From Kibdelosporangium persicum (GTDB lineage: Bacteria > Actinomycetota > Actinomycetes > Mycobacteriales > Pseudonocardiaceae), in NCBI RefSeq assembly GCF_013280595.1, contig NZ_JAAATY010000014.1, forward strand, positions 44,723 to 108,722: a stretch of DNA of 64,000 bases. The letters run 5' to 3'. A program made the translations under genes and the position numbers. The notes below the pieces were generated by a model. The model saw only the letters and a list, made by a program, of their open reading frames with translations, was not told where the DNA came from and did no database searches. Below are positions 34,816-42,590 of the stretch, one piece after another (within the stretch, counting starts at the first letter, position 1; each line of letters starts with the position of its first letter).

Positions 34816-36053
34816 GCGCTGCGACGGTCCGCTCGCTCGTTGTCGTCGGCGCCTCGCTTGCCGGCCTGCGTGCGGTCGAGGCCGCGCGCAAGGCCGGATT
34901 CGCCGGCCGTATCACCCTGATCGGCGACGAGCCACACCTGCCTTACGACCGGCCGCCGCTGTCGAAGCAGTTGCTGGCCCCCGGCGGTCCGACGGACCCG
35001 GTGACCTTCCGCAGCCGTGCCGAGCTCGTGGCCGAGCTGGGCGTGGAACTGCTGCTCGACGCCCCGGCCACCGGACTCGACCCGGACTCCCGGGTCGTGC
35101 ACGCCGGCGGCGAAGATGTGGCCTACGACGCGCTGGTTGTCGCCACCGGCGCCGCGGCTCGCGGCCTACCGGGCACCGAGGGCTTGGCGGGCGTGCACGT
35201 CCTGCGCACGCTCGACGACGCGCGCGCGGTCCGCCGCGCCCTTGACGAAGGCGCTCGCACCGTCGTTGTGGGGGCCGGGTTCATCGGGTCCGAGGTCGCC
35301 TCGGCCGCGCGCGAGCGCGGCTTGCCGATCACGATCGTGGAGGCGCTGCCGTCCCCTCTCGTCCGATCGGTCGGGGCAGACCTCGGTACCGCGCTGTCGC
35401 TGCTGCACGCCCGTAACGGCACCGCGCTGCACTGCGGACAGACCGTGGCCGCGGTGGAGGGCACCGGCCGGGTCGAGGGCGTCCGTCTCGCCGACGGCAC
35501 CGTGATCGACGCCGACCTGGTCGTTGTCGGGATCGGGGCGGTGCCCCGCACCGACTGGCTTGCCGGCAGCGGACTGCCCGTCGACGACGGCGTGGTCTGC
35601 GACGAGTTCCTCCGTGCCGGTGCCCCCGGCATCTACGCCGCGGGGGACGTCGCCCGCTGGCACAACGCCCTGTTCGACCGCTCGATGCGGGTGGAGCACT
35701 GGTCCGCCGCCGCCGAGCAGGGTGCGCGCGCCGCACGCAATGCGGTGTCACCGGCAGAAGTCCAGTCCTACGTGACGGTTCCGTACTTCTGGTCGGACTG
35801 GTACGGCTCCCGCATCCAGTTCGCCGGTGTCGCCACCAACGCCGGCCACGAGATCGTCTCCGGCGACCCAGCCGGTGACCACTTCGTCGCGTTGTATCGC
35901 GAGGGCGACCGGCTGACCGGGGTGCTGACCCTGAACGGTCAGCGCCACGTCATGAAGTACCGCCGGCTCATCGCCCAACGCGCCCGCTTCGACGAAGCCA
36001 TCGCGTTCGCCCGGACGTCCGTGCTCAGGCGCTCCGCCACCACCACTTCCTGA
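34812..36053 (+). CDS. FAD-dependent ferredoxin reductase
   Basis: This 413-aa NAD(P)H-dependent ferredoxin reductase has an FAD-binding dinucleotide fold (VVVGASLAGLRAVEAAR at residue about 8), the downstream motif DRPPLSKQLL, an NAD(P)H-binding GAGFIGSEVAS near 155, and the FAD-binding GIYAAGDVAR near 275. It completes a class I P450 electron chain with the preceding ferredoxin. The start is the GTG at 34812, overlapping the ferredoxin stop. Confidence 0.95.
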   Translation: MSAATVRSLVVVGASLAGLRAVEAARKAGFAGRITLIGDEPHLPYDRPPLSKQLLAPGGPTDPVTFRSRAELVAELGVELLLDAPATGLDPDSRVVHAGGEDVAYDALVVATGAAARGLPGTEGLAGVHVLRTLDDARAVRRALDEGARTVVVGAGFIGSEVASAARERGLPITIVEALPSPLVRSVGADLGTALSLLHARNGTALHCGQTVAAVEGTGRVEGVRLADGTVIDADLVVVGIGAVPRTDWLAGSGLPVDDGVVCDEFLRAGAPGIYAAGDVARWHNALFDRSMRVEHWSAAAEQGARAARNAVSPAEVQSYVTVPYFWSDWYGSRIQFAGVATNAGHEIVSGDPAGDHFVALYREGDRLTGVLTLNGQRHVMKYRRLIAQRARFDEAIAFARTSVLRRSATTTS

Positions 36054-36102
36054 CCTTCTGCCCTGCCAACGCCGGCACACCGCCGGAAAGGACGTATCGA
36101 CC

Positions 36103-36816
36103 GTGACCAAACCGCAGCAACAGGACACGACGGACGACGACCACACGACCACCCCGGGGCCCACCCGGGAGGAGGCGATGCTCGCCCGCATGGGCGGGCG
36201 ACGGATGGGCTTCGTCTACACCGCTGTCCCCGTCGTCGTGTTCGTAACGGCGAACCTCCTGTTCCCGTTGGCGGTGACGATCAGCGTCGCCCTGCTGGCG
36301 GGGGTGGGGTTGATGGTGTTCCGACTCGTGCGCGGTGAGCGCTGGACCGCGGCTGGCGGCAGCCTGATCGGCGTCGCGATCGCCGTGGGGATCGTGGCTC
36401 TGACCGGGTCGGCGAAGAACTACTTCGCGGTGGGGATCTGGGCCTACTTCGCGGGCTTCGTGATCGCCCTCGGCTCGGTGCTGGCCCGCCGGCCGATCAC
36501 CGGGGTCATCTGGAACTTCGTGCACGGCGGCAAATACCGGTGGCGGACCGATCGGAGGGTGCTGCGTGCCCACACCGTCGCCACCCTTGCCGCCGCCGGC
36601 GTGCTGGGCGCCCGGTTCACCCTCCAGCAGTGGCTGTACATCGCCGACAACACCAGCGCGCTCGGTGTCGCCCGTATCGCGATGGGCACGCCGCTGTCGG
36701 CACTCGTCGCGCTCGTCATCGTGTGGGCCTTCCGCCAGAGCAGCAAGCAGCTCATCCCGAAGAAGGCGGACACCGGCGAAGGCATCGGGGACACCGGGCA
36801 CAAGCCGGCGGAGTAA
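36103..36816 (+). CDS. DUF3159 family membrane protein
   Basis: This 237-aa protein with six predicted membrane helices has the layout of the DUF3159 family known in actinobacteria: a disordered acidic N-terminus (residues 1-25), then paired helices and short basic loops. The function is unknown. The GTG at 36103 has AAGGA upstream. It sits in the P450 operon, 49 bp after the reductase and 4 bp before an MFS exporter, so it could assist transport or membrane assembly. Confidence 0.8.
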   Translation: MTKPQQQDTTDDDHTTTPGPTREEAMLARMGGRRMGFVYTAVPVVVFVTANLLFPLAVTISVALLAGVGLMVFRLVRGERWTAAGGSLIGVAIAVGIVALTGSAKNYFAVGIWAYFAGFVIALGSVLARRPITGVIWNFVHGGKYRWRTDRRVLRAHTVATLAAAGVLGARFTLQQWLYIADNTSALGVARIAMGTPLSALVALVIVWAFRQSSKQLIPKKADTGEGIGDTGHKPAE

Positions 36817-36820
36817 ACCC

Positions 36821-38293
36821 GTGAACCAGCCGGAACCCGTGACATCGCCACCGAAGGCGCTCATCGCCGTGCTCGCTCTCGCAGGGATCACGGTGTCGTT
36901 GCAACAGACCTTCGTCATCCCCTTGCTGCCCCATCTGCCCGCGCTGCTGCACACGACCCGTGGCAACGCATCGTGGGCCGTGACGGCCACGCTGATCGCG
37001 GGGGCGGTGTCGATCCCGATCGTCGGCCGGCTCGCTGACATGTGGGGCAAGCGGCGCATTCTGCTGTCCTGTCTCGCGTTTCTGGTCACGGGTTCCGCGG
37101 TGACGGCGTTCAGCACCTCGCTGGGCTGGTTCGTCGCCGGTCGCGCCTTGCAGGGCACCGCCGCGGGCGTGGTGTCGCTGGGCATCAGCCTGCTCCGCGA
37201 CCACCTACCCCCGCACCGGCTGGCCTCCGCGACATCGGTGATGAGCACGTCGCTCGGCGTCGGGGCCTCGCTGGGAATCCCACTGTCGGCGTTGCTCGCG
37301 CAGTACGCCGACTGGCGGGTCCTGTTCTGGACCGCGGGCGGGCTGGCCACCGTGGCAGGTGTTCTCGTCCTGCTCGTCGTGCCCCGTACGTCGCGGCCGC
37401 CGGGCGGGCGGTTCGACCCGCTGGGGGCGCTGCTGCTCTCCAGCGCGCTGGTCTGCCTGTTCCTCGCCGTCTCCCAGGGCGGAACCCGGGGGTGGACCGG
37501 CGGCCTCACCCTGGGATCGTTCGCGGCCGCGGCCACACTGCTGGTGCTGTTCGGCGCGTGGGAACTGCGCACCGCGCAGCCGCTGATCGACCTGCGGGTG
37601 AGCCGTCGGCCGCAGGTACTGCTCACCAACACCGCCTCGCTGGTCTTCGGCTTCTCCATGCTGACCAGCTCGCTGGTGTTCACCCAGCTCCTGCAGATGC
37701 CCACGACGACGGGGTACGGGTTCGGCGAGTCGATGCTCGTCGCCGGGCTCCTGCAGGCCCCGGGCGGAGTGTGCATGATCGCCATGTCGCCGGTGTCGGC
37801 CAAGATCACCGTCCGCTCCGGACCGCGGACGACGCTCATGGCCGGTGCCTCGGTCGTCCTGTGCGGTTACGGCTTCGCGACGCTGTCGCACACCCAGTTG
37901 TGGCAGTTGCTCGTCTGCTCCGCCCTCGTCGGTTCCGGCATCGGGCTCGCCTACGGGGCAATGCCCTCGCTCATCATGAGCGCAGTCCCTGTCAGCCAGA
38001 CCGCGGCGGCCAACAGCCTGAACAACCTCTGCCGGTCGTTGGGCACAACCACCGCCAGCGCGGTGGCCGGGCTGCTCCTGGCCACCATGACCACGACGGT
38101 GAGCGGGCATGTCGTCCCGGACCGGACCGCGTTCACCACCATCCTGCTGACCGGCGCGGCGGCGGCGCTGCTCGCCTTGGTCATCGCCGCTGTCATCCCC
38201 AGCCGTCGCCCGGCCACCACCGCCGACCTTCCGCTCGCCGCGGCCACTGCCGTGGTGCGGCACGAGCCGAGCACAGCACACTGCCCACCTTGA
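36821..38293 (+). CDS. MFS transporter (DHA2-like, 14 helices)
   Basis: This 490-aa major facilitator exporter has about 14 predicted membrane helices. Motif A is visible in the loop between helices 2 and 3 (GRLADMWGKRRI), and the antiporter motif C pattern, rich in Gly and Pro, is at GVGASLGIPLSALLA. The length and architecture fit drug:H+ antiporters of the DHA2 group. The GTG at 36821 lies 4 bp after the DUF3159 stop, so it belongs to the P450 operon and may export the P450 product or substrate. Confidence 0.92.
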   Translation: MNQPEPVTSPPKALIAVLALAGITVSLQQTFVIPLLPHLPALLHTTRGNASWAVTATLIAGAVSIPIVGRLADMWGKRRILLSCLAFLVTGSAVTAFSTSLGWFVAGRALQGTAAGVVSLGISLLRDHLPPHRLASATSVMSTSLGVGASLGIPLSALLAQYADWRVLFWTAGGLATVAGVLVLLVVPRTSRPPGGRFDPLGALLLSSALVCLFLAVSQGGTRGWTGGLTLGSFAAAATLLVLFGAWELRTAQPLIDLRVSRRPQVLLTNTASLVFGFSMLTSSLVFTQLLQMPTTTGYGFGESMLVAGLLQAPGGVCMIAMSPVSAKITVRSGPRTTLMAGASVVLCGYGFATLSHTQLWQLLVCSALVGSGIGLAYGAMPSLIMSAVPVSQTAAANSLNNLCRSLGTTTASAVAGLLLATMTTTVSGHVVPDRTAFTTILLTGAAAALLALVIAAVIPSRRPATTADLPLAAATAVVRHEPSTAHCPP

Positions 38294-38382
38294 GCAGCGG
38301 GGTGCGGAAATTGACAAGCCGCAGTTCCGGGAAGTGTGGTTGATGTTTCTTCGGGAACGTTGGTCATGCTCTGGTTCGTCCG

Positions 38383-38631
38383 GTGTGGAGCGTGATGACG
38401 TTTGTCGGCGTGTGGTTCGTGGGTGAGCTCCGTGATGACGGCGCAGAAAGTCTGGTTCTGTGCACGGAGCTGTGCTTGCCGTGCTTCGAGTTCCTCGATG
38501 CGTGTGCGGGCCTTAGCCAGTGTTGCCGCAGTGCTGTGACGTCGGGTGGGGTTGGGCCGCCGCTGGCCTTGGTTCGGAATGCCGTGATCAGGTCGGCGTG
38601 ATGTTCGTAGAGGCGTTCTCGGTGAAGTCCG
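38383..38631 (-). pseudogene. Remnant of a transposon-associated protein
   Basis: The minus strand carries a frameshifted reading of HRERLYEHHADLITAF and, in another frame, LAKARTRIEELEARQAQL. A one-base deletion explains the switch between the two. The second part is a coiled coil as found in small regulatory proteins of Tn554-type transposons (DUF6262-like). The assignment is moderately sure. The fragment lies directly against the stop of the DUF899 gene. Confidence 0.45.
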
Positions 38632-39291
38632 TCAGTGGTCGTACTGGTCGTGCAGGCGCCACCACTGGTAGGGCGGGGTCTGGGGCCAGCCTTCGGGTGA
38701 GTCCTCCCATGTCTCCTGTCGGCCGTAGGGCGTCAGGTCCAGCAGGGCGAGGTCGTTGCGGAGGTGGTCGATCCCCCGTGCGGCGGTGGAGTAGCTGCGG
38801 AACACGCGGTTGTCGTCGGAGCGCACGAACACGCTGATTCCGGCACCGTCGTGGATGCCGCAGTCGGTGTTGAAGTCGCTGCCCGCCGTGGAGTACCAGG
38901 GGATGTCCCAGCCCATGCGGATGCGGTAGGGCTCGAACTGGGAGACCGGCGCCGGCGAGGTCATCACGTATGTGGTGTCGCGGGCGTGCAGGTGCGCCAG
39001 GTGGGGCGTGCTGTCGGCGACGGCCGAGCAGCCGGGGCAGCGGTGATCCGAACCCGGCTCCATCATGAAGTGATAGACGATGAGCTGACGGCGCCCGTCG
39101 AACAGCCCGGCAAGGCTCCTGGTGCCGTCAATGCCCTCGAACACGTACTGCTTGTCGAACTCGACCACGGGCAGCCGGCGCCGGCGCGCGGCGAGGGCAT
39201 CGAGGGCGCGGGTCATCTTCTTCTCCTCGGCCAGCAGCTCCTCCCGAGCGCTGGCCCACTCCTGGGCGGAGACGATCGGTGGCAGCTTCAT
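38632..39291 (-). CDS. DUF899 family thioredoxin-like protein
   Basis: This 219-aa protein belongs to the DUF899 family, which has a thioredoxin-like fold. The N-terminus starts MKLPPIVSAQEWASAREELL, typical of the family, and the conserved block LIVYHFMMEP is followed by CPGC at the active-site position (near residue 85). The DIPWYS and SDFNTDCG segments are conserved as well. The function is not established. It is divergent from an HxlR regulator, with a clear operator-like repeat between them, so it probably belongs to an oxidative or electrophile response. Confidence 0.88.
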   Translation of the reverse strand: MKLPPIVSAQEWASAREELLAEEKKMTRALDALAARRRRLPVVEFDKQYVFEGIDGTRSLAGLFDGRRQLIVYHFMMEPGSDHRCPGCSAVADSTPHLAHLHARDTTYVMTSPAPVSQFEPYRIRMGWDIPWYSTAGSDFNTDCGIHDGAGISVFVRSDDNRVFRSYSTAARGIDHLRNDLALLDLTPYGRQETWEDSPEGWPQTPPYQWWRLHDQYDH

Positions 39292-39341
39292 GAGCGCTCC
39301 TTGCTTCCGGTTCGCACGTTACCTTTCGCAACCGTAGCAGT

Positions 39342-39368
39342 TACTTCGTAAAATGAAGTAGATACTTC
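39342..39368. promoter_or_regulatory. Candidate HxlR operator
   Basis: The inverted repeat TACTTC-gtaaaat-GAAGTA at 39342-39360, plus a third TACTTC half-site at 39363-39368, lies between the divergent DUF899 and HxlR genes. Confidence 0.6.
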
Positions 39369-39398
39369 GGAACAGAGAGTGCGAGCTACACTGGCCGT

Positions 39399-40076
39399 GT
39401 GCCCACGAAACGCAGCTACGGCGACCCGTGCGGCGTAGCCCGTGCGTTGGATCTGGTGGGCGAGCGCTGGGCGTTGCTGATCGTCCGAGACCTGTTGCTG
39501 GGCCCGAAACGGTTCACCGACCTCCAGGTGGGTCTCACCGGAGTGCCGCCGAACGTGCTCACGACACGCCTCAACGACCTGCGGGAGGCCGGCGTGGTGC
39601 GCAAGCGGACGCTGCCGCCACCTGCGGCGTCCCAGGTCTACGAGCTGACCGAGTGGGGCGCTGGGCTGAAGCCGATCGTCCTGGCGCTCGGCCTGTGGGG
39701 CGCACAGTCCCCGGTATCGCGTCCCGAGGGTGAGATGGGCACGGACTCGCTGATGCTGTCGATGCTCGGCGCGCTGGAGCCCGCCGCGTTCGCCCCGGGC
39801 GGCGGCGTCTTCGATGTCCGGCTGGGCCGGGAAAGTTTCACCGTCTCGATCGGCGAGGACGTCCAGATCACGCGTGGCAACGCTCCCGTCCCCACCGGCA
39901 CGGTCATCAACACCGACGCCGCCACCCTGGCGGCGCTGATGGCGGGAGAAGTCGGGGTGGACGCTGCCGTCGCGGCCGGGCGCGTGCGGCTGGAGGGTGA
40001 CACGAACGCCTGCCGAGCCCTGCTCGCGGCCGTGTGGCGCAGTGACGACTCCGCGCGAGCGCATCCAGGCGTGTAG
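39399..40076 (+). CDS. HxlR family regulator with C-terminal SCP2-like domain
   Basis: This 225-aa protein combines an N-terminal HxlR winged helix (CGVARALDLVGERWALLIVRDL, residues 11-100) with a C-terminal SCP2-like domain of about 110 residues (ending in VRLEGDTNA). SCP2 domains bind hydrophobic ligands, so the fused domain may be the sensor. The start is the GTG at 39399. It is divergent from the DUF899 gene and separated from it by an operator-like repeat. Confidence 0.88.
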   Translation: MPTKRSYGDPCGVARALDLVGERWALLIVRDLLLGPKRFTDLQVGLTGVPPNVLTTRLNDLREAGVVRKRTLPPPAASQVYELTEWGAGLKPIVLALGLWGAQSPVSRPEGEMGTDSLMLSMLGALEPAAFAPGGGVFDVRLGRESFTVSIGEDVQITRGNAPVPTGTVINTDAATLAALMAGEVGVDAAVAAGRVRLEGDTNACRALLAAVWRSDDSARAHPGV

Positions 40077-40171
40077 CCGCGGGAAACCGTAGGTCAACGA
40101 CCACGGATTCGCTCCCTTTCGGCGGCCGGTCAGGTCTGCACTGCGGATTGACGCGGCCGAAAGGACGATTC

Positions 40172-40774
40172 ATGGACGCAGTGCAAGCGTTACACCGGGC
40201 ACAGGACAGCTTCGACGCGGTGCTGGCCGCAGTCGGGCCGGATCAGTGGGACGCCCCTTCCTGTTGTCCGGGCTGGACCATCCGCGACGTGGCCGGGCAC
40301 GTGATCTGGTTTCAGGAGCAACTCCGCTGCTGGGCGACCGGCATGCCATATGACAACAGGACAGGCGCGCCTGGCGCGGATCATCCCGGGGAGATGGCCG
40401 GGCCTGACCCGATGCCGACCTGGCGGTCAGCCCGGGACAGGGCCAGGAAGGCGCTCAAGGCCCACTCTCTTGACCGCCCTGTTCGACTGGGTGACGATCT
40501 GGTGCCCCTGTCGGCGGTTGTCCAGCGTCTGGCCATTGATCACACGGCCCACAGCTGGGACATCGGGTATCCGATCGGGCTTGCTGTCCGGTTGGACCCC
40601 GAGCTGCTGACGGCTTCGTTTCCGTGGGCGCGCCAGTTCGTCGTCCGTCGGCAGAGTGGGTTCGGCGCCGAGATCGCCGTGCCGCCGGACGCCGACGAAC
40701 AGACCCGGTGGCTGGCATTCCTGGGCCGCGGGGCCGATTCCTTCCGGACCGGCGCCGGGTCTGTACAGACATGA
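40172..40774 (+). CDS. Maleylpyruvate isomerase family protein, third paralogue
   Basis: This 200-aa member of the DinB-like, mycothiol-dependent maleylpyruvate isomerase family has the signature SCCPGWTIRDVAGHVIWF and the His/Asp segment LAIDHTAHSWDIGY. It is more distant from the tandem pair at 11578 and 12313 than these are from each other. The ATG at 40172 has AAAGGACG upstream. Its stop overlaps the ATG of a very short gene, which itself overlaps a hydrolase gene, so the three form one coupled operon. Confidence 0.82.
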   Translation: MDAVQALHRAQDSFDAVLAAVGPDQWDAPSCCPGWTIRDVAGHVIWFQEQLRCWATGMPYDNRTGAPGADHPGEMAGPDPMPTWRSARDRARKALKAHSLDRPVRLGDDLVPLSAVVQRLAIDHTAHSWDIGYPIGLAVRLDPELLTASFPWARQFVVRRQSGFGAEIAVPPDADEQTRWLAFLGRGADSFRTGAGSVQT

Positions 40775-40908
40775 CCACTACAACCGAGTTCGCCGGTCAG
40801 GCCGAACCCGCGCCCGAGACCAGGTCTCCCGAAACACGGGTGCTGGCCCGGACGGGCGGCGCCTGGCGTGTCGAGGCTTTCCACAACCGCCCCGGATCAG
40901 GAGAATGA
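40771..40908 (+). pseudogene. Short SnoaL/SgcJ-like C-terminal remnant, 45 aa
   Basis: A 45-aa frame starts at an ATG overlapping the previous stop. Residues about 22-42 (ETRVLARTGGAWRVEAFHNR) match the C-terminal strand of SgcJ/EcaC or SnoaL-type NTF2-like proteins. The preceding part of the fold is missing, so it is a truncated relic that now serves at most as a translational link to the hydrolase. It might still be translated. Confidence 0.5.
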
Positions 40909-40910
40909 CG

Positions 40911-41795
40911 ATGGCAAGCAAGGAATCACTCGCTGTCCGTGAGATGTACGCGGCCTGGACGGAGGCGGCGAAGCGGGGCGAGCAGCTCGATCCGGATGAC
41001 TGGGGCAATCTGACCGCTGAGCCGGGAGGCGTCGACTACATCGAGGCCGACGCGGGCGGCGTGCCCGCGATGTGGCTCGTTCCCAAGCAGAGCAAGCAGG
41101 ACCGGGTGATCTTCGCCATCCACGGCGGCGGGTACATCGGTGGATCGCTTTACTCGCACCGGAAAGTGTATGCGCATCTGGCCAAAAAGGTCGGTGCCCG
41201 TGCGCTGCTCGTGACCTACAGGCACACACCGGCGCACAGCCACCCGGCCCAGGTCGACGACACCACGAACGCCTACCAGTGGTTGCGGAACCAAGGCATC
41301 GACCCGTCACGGATCGCCTTTGTCGGTGACTCAGCGGGTGGCGCGCTCGTGCTGACGACGCAGTTGCGCGCCCGTGAGCTCGGGGTGCCGTTGCCCGCGG
41401 CGTCGATGTTCATCTCGCCGTGGGTCGACCTGGAACTGACCGGCGAGTCCTTCCAGACCAACCGTGACAAGGACCCGTTCTTCTACAAGGAGATGTGCGC
41501 CCAGTTGGTCGAGATGTTCCTCAACGGCAAGGACAAGCGTGACCCGCTGGCCAACCCGCTGTACGGCGACCTCACCGGGTTCGGGCCGATGTACATCCAC
41601 GTCGGTGACGACGAGCAGCCGAGGGACGACAGCTTCATGCTGGAGCAGCACGCCCGTAAGGCCGGTGTGGACATCCAGTTGGACGTGTTCCCGGAGATGC
41701 AGCACACGTTCCACATGGCCGCCGGGCACGCGCCCGAGGCCGACGAGGCGATCGACCGGTTCGCCGCCTGGCTGAAGCCCAAGCTCGGCCTCTAG
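40911..41795 (+). CDS. Alpha/beta hydrolase (HSL-type esterase)
   Basis: This enzyme of about 294 aa belongs to the hormone-sensitive lipase family. The oxyanion motif HGGG lies in FAIHGGGYIGG near residue 68, the nucleophile elbow GDSAGG near 143, and the Asp-His region near the C-terminus (the His in MQHTFHM). It probably hydrolyses short acyl esters. ATG 40911 is 7 bases after AGGAG. ATG 40905 is a weaker alternative. A terminator follows at 41802. Confidence 0.92.
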   Translation: MASKESLAVREMYAAWTEAAKRGEQLDPDDWGNLTAEPGGVDYIEADAGGVPAMWLVPKQSKQDRVIFAIHGGGYIGGSLYSHRKVYAHLAKKVGARALLVTYRHTPAHSHPAQVDDTTNAYQWLRNQGIDPSRIAFVGDSAGGALVLTTQLRARELGVPLPAASMFISPWVDLELTGESFQTNRDKDPFFYKEMCAQLVEMFLNGKDKRDPLANPLYGDLTGFGPMYIHVGDDEQPRDDSFMLEQHARKAGVDIQLDVFPEMQHTFHMAAGHAPEADEAIDRFAAWLKPKLGL

Positions 41796-41801
41796 CCTCA
41801 C

Positions 41802-41831
41802 GCCCGGATCGTCGCACCCGGCGATCCGGGC
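41802..41831. terminator. Bidirectional terminator
   Basis: The 10-bp stem GCCCGGATCG/CGATCCGGGC with a 10-nt loop lies between the convergent hydrolase and response-regulator genes. The strong stem fits an intrinsic terminator of actinobacteria without a T-run. Confidence 0.65.
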
Positions 41832-41891
41832 TGTCCCAGTGGGGCAGGCCGGTGTCGACCGAGCATGTCGTGTCACGCAGTCCGGGCGGAC

Positions 41892-42590
41892 TCATCTGCC
41901 CGTGTCGACGCGCCACCAGTCCTTCACGTCAGTCGCGTCCCCTGACCAGAATTCCAGGAGGTCTCCCGGTGCGAGTCCGAGGGCGCGTTCGATTTCGCCG
42001 GGAGTGAGGCTGCGCAGGGAGTCGGACAGCGACCGGGTGAGGTCGAGCCAGTAGCCACGCAGCGTGGATTCGCTCACGAACAACTGCTTGGCGATCTGAG
42101 CGTAGGTCAGTCCGCGGGCACGGCCGTGGAGGAGTTGACGCTGGCGCTCGCTGAGCAGGGTGATGCAGTCGCGCCGGACGAGAACCTCAAGTATGCCGAC
42201 GACCGACTGTGGCACGACGGTGCCACCGGAGGCGACGTCGAGGACGAGTTGCTCGGCCCGGGCGGTCGGCAGCGCCTTGGAGACGACCCCGCTCGCACCC
42301 GCCGCGATGCACGCCGCCAGGACGAAGCGGCGTTCCTCCTGGCTGTAGACGCAGACACGGTAGCCCTGTCCCCTCAGCGCGCGGATCGCGGCGATGCCCT
42401 GCCGGACGTCGGGCTGCTGTTCGAGGTTCGCCAAGTGCAGGTCGAGCAGGACCACATCGACCACGGGGCGACGGCGCGCCAACTCCTCCACGGTCGCGAC
42501 CGCGGCGACGACGTCGAGACGGGACATGAGCAGGCCGAACGACTCACGGATCAGCGACGCGTCATCGACGACCGCGACCCGGGGCCTCAT
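41892..42590 (-). CDS. LuxR-type response regulator
   Basis: This 232-aa protein has a receiver domain (VVDDASLIRE at the N-terminus, phospho-Asp in VVLLDLHL near residue 50, and the Lys of the receiver pocket as SKALP near 99) and a LuxR-like helix-turn-helix (SERQRQLLHGRARGLTYAQI). The receiver has the LDLHL form with an insertion next to it (EQQPDVRQG), which is less common. Its start overlaps the stop of the kinase gene. Confidence 0.88.
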   Translation of the reverse strand: MRPRVAVVDDASLIRESFGLLMSRLDVVAAVATVEELARRRPVVDVVLLDLHLANLEQQPDVRQGIAAIRALRGQGYRVCVYSQEERRFVLAACIAAGASGVVSKALPTARAEQLVLDVASGGTVVPQSVVGILEVLVRRDCITLLSERQRQLLHGRARGLTYAQIAKQLFVSESTLRGYWLDLTRSLSDSLRSLTPGEIERALGLAPGDLLEFWSGDATDVKDWWRVDTGR

